A DNA stretch of 6,483 bases from Spirochaetales bacterium (GTDB lineage: Bacteria; Spirochaetota; Spirochaetia; DSM-16054; Sediminispirochaetaceae): positions 1 to 6,483 of the forward strand of contig JAASTM010000143.1 in assembly GCA_021767325.1 (NCBI GenBank). Reading direction: 5' to 3'. Both the position numbers and the translations under genes were made by a program. Shown in pieces: positions 5,041 to 6,483 of the stretch; position 1 is the stretch's first letter; each line of letters starts with the position of its first letter. The notes under the pieces are model-generated. The model was not told the DNA's origin and did no database searches. It was given only the letters and a program-made list of their open reading frames with translations.

Positions 5041-6483
5041 TTATTTGTCGATCGAATCAATCAGCTCACTGATAGTTTCAGGGTGCTCCTCGAAATCAAT
5101 AAACTTCCGGACACGCTCGAAGACTACATTATTTTCAAGGAAGACATCGACAATCTCCGGGTCGAACTGCTTTCCGCGTTCTTCCGCGATAATCTCCACT
5201 GCCTTCTCATGGGAATAAGCCTCCTTATACGGCCGCTTACTGGTCAAGGCATCGTATACATCGGCAATAGCAACTATTCGGGCCGACAGCGGGATCTCTT
5301 TGGCCTTCAGACCTTCCGGATACCCCTTACCGTCCCAACGCTCGTGATGGTAACGGGCTATCTCCTTGCCCATGGTAAGGAATGACTTCTTATCGAGCTT
5401 GCTGTCGACCACATCCAGCGCCTCGCCCCCGAGCAGTACATGCCGTTTGATCAGATCAAACTCGGATTTTGACAGATGGCCGGGCTTCAACAGCACCTGA
5501 TCTTCGATACCGACCTTCCCTACATCATGCAGTATAGAGGAAAGTGTGAGATCTTCCAAATACTCATCGGTAATATAGTCTTTATACTCGGGTTTGTTTC
5601 GAAGTGTGGTGGCCATAATGCGGGTGAACTCACGAATCCGCTCCAAGTGGCGGCCGGTGTCTTTGTCCCGGTACTCGGTAAGCTTGGCAAAGCCGATAAT
5701 TGCGGCCGACTGGGTCTCCTTGATCTGATCAAATGAATCGCGCAGCTTGTTCTCCAGGTGTACGCGTTCGGTGAGATCTTTTTCGGTTAATGAATAGGCT
5801 ATCACCGCCCCGCTGCTGTCCTTGATTTCGGTAAAAGCTGCGTAGGTATATATCTTCTCACCATCGTGGCGTATGCGGACAACCTCGCTCTTTACGAATT
5901 TGCCCTCGTTCTCGCTGACCAGGCGCTTTAGTTTGGCGAAAGATTCGCTTTCTTTGGAGGCCCGCAGCATGTCATCATAATGTTCGCCGACCATGTTTTC
6001 CCATTTATTGCGGTACACCTTCTCAGCGGCGGAGTTGAGATTGAGGATTCGCCCGTTCTCATCCAACACTATAATAGACGAAATAATCGTATCAAAGAGA
6101 ATGGTGAAGTTCCGCTCGGAGATCTTGAGCCTCGACTCGATATTCCTCAGATAGGTCACATCCTTGAACTGTGTGGCGTAGCCTTTCACCGTTCCGTGGG
6201 CATTTCTGATGACCCAGGAGGTATCGAGCACCCGTTTTATCTGATGATCCCGGGTGTAGAGGTGGGTTTCCATGTTGAAAACCCTGCCATCCTGAACCAG
6301 GCGCCTGATTTTATCGTCGAGTTCATCATTGTACACATACATCTTCCGCAGGTTAGGCAGTTTATGCTCATATCCATCCTGGTCCATGGCTCCGGTACTC
6401 GCATCATAGCCGAATACCTGGGCAAACGCCGGATTGGCGGTTTTTATGTTGCCGTAGAGATCGGCTGTGAACATAGGATCCCC
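5041..6483 (-). CDS. PAS-PAS-HD-GYP cyclic-dinucleotide phosphodiesterase (N-terminus outside window)
   Basis: The frame is open to the window edge, where it reads GDP before the first Met (complement of 6472-6474). That Met lies inside a PAS fold (DPMFTADLYGNIKTANPAFAQVFGYD), so the real start is beyond the window. Counting from that Met, PAS 1 covers about 1-108, PAS 2 about 117-232, a helical linker 232-256, and the HD-GYP domain about 257-450. Catalytic motifs look complete: E267 in LTEYRDKDTGRH with H276, H316-D317 in ILHDVGKVGI, H345, H376-H377 and G384-Y385-P386 in HHERWDGKGYP, and D405 in ADVYDAL. HD-GYP enzymes open and degrade c-di-GMP, and some act on cGAMP. The PAS domains probably sense a ligand, redox state or partner; no cofactor residue can be named with confidence. 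The visible part has no membrane segment. The gene ends 27 nt before dctP on the same strand, which suggests co-transcription with the TRAP genes. Confidence 0.92.
   Translation of the reverse strand, partial: GDPMFTADLYGNIKTANPAFAQVFGYDASTGAMDQDGYEHKLPNLRKMYVYNDELDDKIRRLVQDGRVFNMETHLYTRDHQIKRVLDTSWVIRNAHGTVKGYATQFKDVTYLRNIESRLKISERNFTILFDTIISSIIVLDENGRILNLNSAAEKVYRNKWENMVGEHYDDMLRASKESESFAKLKRLVSENEGKFVKSEVVRIRHDGEKIYTYAAFTEIKDSSGAVIAYSLTEKDLTERVHLENKLRDSFDQIKETQSAAIIGFAKLTEYRDKDTGRHLERIREFTRIMATTLRNKPEYKDYITDEYLEDLTLSSILHDVGKVGIEDQVLLKPGHLSKSEFDLIKRHVLLGGEALDVVDSKLDKKSFLTMGKEIARYHHERWDGKGYPEGLKAKEIPLSARIVAIADVYDALTSKRPYKEAYSHEKAVEIIAEERGKQFDPEIVDVFLENNVVFERVRKFIDFEEHPETISELIDSIDK

Noticed and set aside
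5027..5062. Repeated TTTGTTGATTTATTTGTCGAT pattern near the end of the HD-GYP gene (longest exact block about 8 bases)
   Set aside because: It is a short, imperfect repeat in AT-rich sequence with no extension or flanking structure, so it is probably chance.
6472..6474. ATG as the start of the HD-GYP gene
   Set aside because: The frame continues as GDP to the window edge, and the Met falls inside the first strand of a PAS domain, so the true start must lie outside the window.

Overview
The window is an ordinary-looking piece of bacterial chromosome with mid-range GC (roughly half by eye). It holds six protein-coding genes, two of them cut by the window edges. There is no RNA gene, mobile element, CRISPR array or long non-coding stretch. 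The source is probably a free-living or host-associated spirochaete. That rests on the TRAP binding protein and the fused DctQ-DctM permease, which resemble the arginine-less TRAP systems I recall from Treponema and Spirochaeta. No taxonomic marker gene is present, so this is an inference of moderate strength.

Layout. On the + strand, the last 67 codons of a YghZ-type aldo/keto reductase (1-204) are followed by about 100 bp with a good sigma70-type promoter, then a stand-alone PPC/DUF296 protein (305-844). A strong hairpin at 865-895, flanked by T-runs on both strands, separates this from everything to the right, which is all on the minus strand. The first minus-strand gene met is a fold-type I PLP aminotransferase (901-2001). 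It has its own near-consensus promoter (2042-2070), and a perfect 13-bp palindrome lies over its -10 box. Reading leftwards from the right edge there is a tight three-gene unit: a PAS-PAS-HD-GYP protein (5041 to beyond 6483), a TRAP solute-binding protein (4012-5013, 27 bp gap) and a fused DctQ-DctM permease (2104-4008, 3 bp gap, GTG start). A hairpin spanning the permease stop codon, followed by a T-run, may end this transcript.

How they work together. The three-gene unit suggests that a cyclic-dinucleotide phosphodiesterase with sensory PAS domains is co-expressed with a complete ion-driven TRAP importer. Its periplasmic protein lacks the usual carboxylate-binding arginine, so the substrate may not be a simple organic acid. 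The aminotransferase may act on amino or keto acids, but nothing ties it firmly to the transporter. The aldo/keto reductase and PPC protein form a separate, convergent group.

I do not see a clearly new biological system here. The most interesting points are the HD-GYP/TRAP linkage, the missing arginine in the binding protein, and the regulatory structures at the two ends of the aminotransferase gene.
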